Origin: Chromatiales bacterium | GTDB taxonomy: Bacteria; Pseudomonadota; Gammaproteobacteria; Chromatiales; Chromatiaceae | Direction of reading: 5' to 3' | Length of the DNA: 64,000 nucleotides | NCBI GenBank assembly: GCA_022360905.1 | Contig: JAKSBX010000156.1 | Location: 1 to 64,000 of the forward strand | Shown here: positions 61,636 through 64,000 of the stretch, piece by piece | How positions within the stretch are numbered: the stretch's first letter is position 1 | Layout of the letters: every line of letters starts with the position of its first letter | Made by a program: the position numbers and the translations under genes | The notes under the pieces: model-generated | The model's input: only the letters and a program-made list of their open reading frames with translations | What the model was told of the DNA's origin: nothing | The model's database searches: none

Positions 61636-61764
61636 TCGCAATTCCAGCTTTAGTTGATCGACATCAGTCTGCCGATGCGATTGGTTCAACCAAACGCGGT
61701 TTTAAGCTAGGATGCATTGCAACTGGAAACGCATTATCACCATAACGACCCTACCCCGCAAATT

Positions 61765-63384
61765 ATGACGACAGATCACCAACATGATGTACTGATCATC
61801 GGCAGTGGCGCCGCAGGATTGAGCCTTGCCCTGCACCTGGACCAGAAGCTGAAAATCGCAGTCATCTCAAAGAAAGAGCTGAAAGAGACTAATACCTATT
61901 ACGCTCAGGGAGGGATCTCAGTGGTCCTCGATGAGGAGGACAGCATCGCCTCCCATGTCAAGGACACCCTCAACGCCGGTGCCGGTCTGTGTGACGAGGA
62001 GACCGTGCAACTGGTGGTGGAAAACGGCCCATCCAATATCGACTGGCTGCTCAAGGGCGGGGTTAATTTCACCCGGGACGACAAGGCCGCATCGAGTGGC
62101 GGCTACCATCTGACCCAGGAAGGCGGGCACTCCCACCGGCGGGTCATTCACGCAGCAGATGCTACCGGCAGAGAGGTGGAAACCACCCTGCAGGGACAGG
62201 TCAAGGCCCGCTCGAATATCGAAATCTTCGAACACCATATCGCCATCGACCTGATCACCAGTGAAAAGGAGCAAACCAAGCACCAGAAACGCTGCTATGG
62301 CGCCTATATCCTTGATCACAAAAGCAATCATGTGCAGACCTTCCGGGCCCGATTCGTCGTTTTGGCGACCGGCGGCGCCAGTAAGGTCTATCTCTACACC
62401 AGCAACCCGGATGTCTCTACAGGCGACGGTATCGCGATGGCCTGGCGGGCGGGCTGCCGGGTTGCCAACATGGAGTTCATCCAGTTTCATCCAACCTGCC
62501 TCTACCACCCGGAGGCGAAGAGTTTCCTGATTTCCGAAGCGGTCAGAGGTGAAGGAGGTCAACTCAAGCTTCCCGACGGCAGCCGCTTCATGGATCGCTT
62601 CGATGAACGCGGGGAACTGGCGCCAAGAGATATCGTCGCCCGGGCGATCGATCATGAGATGAAGCGCATTGGTGCCGACTGCCTCTACCTGGATATCAGC
62701 CACAAACCGGCTGAATTCATCCAGGAGCACTTCCCCACCATCTACCAGCGCTGTCTCGACTTCGGCATCGACATGTCGAAACAACCGATTCCCGTGGTGC
62801 CGGCAGCCCACTACACCTGTGGTGGCGTGATGGCGGACCATAAGGCGCGTACCGATATCGCCGGACTCTATGTGGTCGGTGAGAGTGCCTACACAGGTCT
62901 TCACGGTGCCAATCGAATGGCCAGCAACTCACTGCTTGAGTGTCTGGTCTTTGCCAAACTTGCTGCAGAGGATATTCAGGATCTGGATTCCACCACACCT
63001 GAGCCTCCACAGATTGCCCCCTGGGACGAAAGCCGCGTTACCGAGCCGGATGAAGAGGTAGTGGTATCCCATAACTGGGACGAGTTGCGCCATTTCATGT
63101 GGGACTATGTGGGTATCGTCAGGAGCAACAAACGCCTGGTACGCGCCCGCCGCAGAGTTGACCTGCTACAACGGGAAATTGTCGAATATTACAGTAATTT
63201 CAGGGTCAGCATGGATCTGCTGGAGCTGAGAAATCTGGTCGATGTGGCCGATATGATCATCCGTTCGGCCCAATGTCGACGTGAGAGTCGAGGACTCCAT
63301 TTCACTCTGGACTTCCCCTACCCCGATGACCGGGTGCAGAACAAACCAACCATATTGATCCCAGAGGCCTATTCTCCCTATTGA
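61765..63384 (+). CDS. nadB: L-aspartate oxidase NadB
   Basis: NadB makes iminoaspartate from aspartate in NAD biosynthesis. The 539-aa flavoprotein starts at ATG 61765 ([25 protein letters not shown]). It has the FAD-binding GxGxxG motif, [52 protein letters not shown] and [20 protein letters not shown], and a C-terminal helical domain. The track start TTG 61717 adds 16 residues into the intergenic region. NadB next to the rpoE locus is a usual gammaproteobacterial position. Confidence 0.96.
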   Translation: MTTDHQHDVLIIGSGAAGLSLALHLDQKLKIAVISKKELKETNTYYAQGGISVVLDEEDSIASHVKDTLNAGAGLCDEETVQLVVENGPSNIDWLLKGGVNFTRDDKAASSGGYHLTQEGGHSHRRVIHAADATGREVETTLQGQVKARSNIEIFEHHIAIDLITSEKEQTKHQKRCYGAYILDHKSNHVQTFRARFVVLATGGASKVYLYTSNPDVSTGDGIAMAWRAGCRVANMEFIQFHPTCLYHPEAKSFLISEAVRGEGGQLKLPDGSRFMDRFDERGELAPRDIVARAIDHEMKRIGADCLYLDISHKPAEFIQEHFPTIYQRCLDFGIDMSKQPIPVVPAAHYTCGGVMADHKARTDIAGLYVVGESAYTGLHGANRMASNSLLECLVFAKLAAEDIQDLDSTTPEPPQIAPWDESRVTEPDEEVVVSHNWDELRHFMWDYVGIVRSNKRLVRARRRVDLLQREIVEYYSNFRVSMDLLELRNLVDVADMIIRSAQCRRESRGLHFTLDFPYPDDRVQNKPTILIPEAYSPY

Positions 63385-63487
63385 GAGCTGGCTCATACCA
63401 CAAGAATACTCGTTGGGTTATTGCTGAGTTGTGGATAGGCAATCGAATTCACCGCCGGCTGGCCCTGGCCTGGCATTTCCAGTTTGA

Positions 63488-63934
63488 TCAGACAACCGGC
63501 TCCTCCCTGGTGAATGAGCCATGCTTCAAAAATATCCTTAAACTGCGCATTTCTGTCGGCGGTAAAGTATCCTGAAAAAGCACCATCACCGGATGGCGCC
63601 AGCGCCCCCGGACATCAAATCGCAATAAGATCAGCCAGGGTGTTACCAGGCTATCAGTACGTAATCTCGCTGTACGTTTCGTCCCATCTGCCAGGACAAT
63701 TTTCGACCAGCCATTGCCTTTGATTACCGCTTTTATTACCTGTTCAGGGGTAAATTTCCCGTAAACCGGCAGTTTGGTCAGCAAAAGTACGATCAAAAGT
63801 AGAATTTTGACGATCAGTCCAATCGAGGCAGAGATAATCGCCAGAAATGTCATGAGGTAGAGACTGCGATGCCAGATCACCTGCTGTCTTGAGGGACCTG
63901 GCTTTATATGGATTGCCGGTAATCGATTGGTCAT
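63488..63934 (-). CDS. ygfX: YgfX (CptA-like) membrane protein
   Basis: The 148-aa product has two membrane helices near residues 28-55 and the C-terminal YgfX pattern KIVLADGTKRTARLRTDSLVTPWLILLRFD. YgfX is linked to SdhE (YgfY) and nadB in gammaproteobacteria, and in E. coli its relative CptA is reported as a toxin affecting cytoskeletal proteins. ATG 63934 is preferred; GGAGG lies 8 bases upstream, while GTG 63940 in the track is too close to it. The sdhE gene that usually precedes it would lie beyond the right edge. Confidence 0.85.
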   Translation of the reverse strand: MTNRLPAIHIKPGPSRQQVIWHRSLYLMTFLAIISASIGLIVKILLLIVLLLTKLPVYGKFTPEQVIKAVIKGNGWSKIVLADGTKRTARLRTDSLVTPWLILLRFDVRGRWRHPVMVLFQDTLPPTEMRSLRIFLKHGSFTREEPVV

Positions 63935-64000
63935 ATCCACAGCCTCCTTGCTGTTGGTTATGTTCTACAGATTTTTCAGAACCACCCTAACCCGTAACCC

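Noticed and set aside
61918-62904. 328-aa minus-strand ORF
   Set aside because: It lies wholly inside nadB, whose translation is a perfect family match; the antisense frame is open only by codon bias.
63945-64000. Telomere-like GGGTTACGGGTTAGGG at the right edge
   Set aside because: Only two imperfect units at the window edge; likely chance in an intergenic stretch upstream of ygfX.

Overview
This 64 kb window is chromosomal DNA from a gammaproteobacterium. The right part has the conserved order rpoE-rseA-rseB-rseC-degQ-glutaredoxin-lepA-lepB-DUF4845-rnc-era-recO-pdxJ, with nadB divergent from rpoE and ygfX beyond it, an arrangement seen in Chromatiales- and Pseudomonas-like lineages. Moderate base composition and a large type VI secretion locus would fit a sulfur-oxidising or symbiotic Chromatiales-type bacterium (Sedimenticola/Thiodiazotropha-like), but that placement is inference; no rRNA is present to settle it. 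I found no tRNA, rRNA, CRISPR array or complete insertion sequence.

Region 1 (1-25.7 kb) is an essentially complete type VI secretion system (T6SS). A VgrG spike gene runs off the left edge on the minus strand. A long plus-strand array then follows: an unusual TssB/TssC-like fusion protein, TssA, TssB, TssC, Hcp, TagJ/ImpE, TssE, TssF, TssG, ClpV (TssH), an FHA protein, TssJ, TssK, TssL with an OmpA-type domain, TssM, TagF, a PP2C phosphatase (PppA type) and a LysM/TPR lipoprotein. Very short spacings and start/stop overlaps indicate one or two operons, punctuated by a strong terminator after hcp. No PAAR gene, effector/immunity pair or sigma-54 activator lies inside the window.

Region 2 (26-48 kb) is mixed accessory and housekeeping DNA. 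It includes a TSUP permease, an FAH-family hydrolase, a 192-bp MITE-like element, and a minus-strand trio of sensor Ser/Thr kinase, polysaccharide deacetylase lipoprotein and TPR lipoprotein. The kinase could pair with the FHA protein and PP2C phosphatase of the T6SS. Next come an uncharacterised 262-aa protein, thiol peroxidase, a lysine/alanine-rich membrane protein, a Sel1/SH3 protein, S-methyl-5'-thioinosine phosphorylase, 2-Cys peroxiredoxin, a hemerythrin-like protein, a hypoxanthine phosphoribosyltransferase with NagZ, a FliL-like secreted protein, a peptide-type ABC operon with an embedded L,D-transpeptidase and no ATPase gene, a CYTH protein, RlmD and CysM.

Region 3 (48-64 kb) holds a CBS protein, a spermidine-synthase-like methyltransferase-fold protein and a DUF389 membrane protein, followed by the core envelope-stress/translation/RNA-processing run. 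A clear sigma-E-type promoter (GAACTT-N16-TCAA) precedes rpoE, indicating autoregulation.

The points most worth a second look are: the TssB-TssC fusion that lacks the TssC C-terminal part; a family of terminal-repeat-like GGGCCTGTTAACA motifs at gene 3' ends, two of which supply a stop codon or the final codons; the L,D-transpeptidase inside a peptide-uptake operon; the candidate kinase-FHA-phosphatase circuit; and a histone-H1-like membrane protein.
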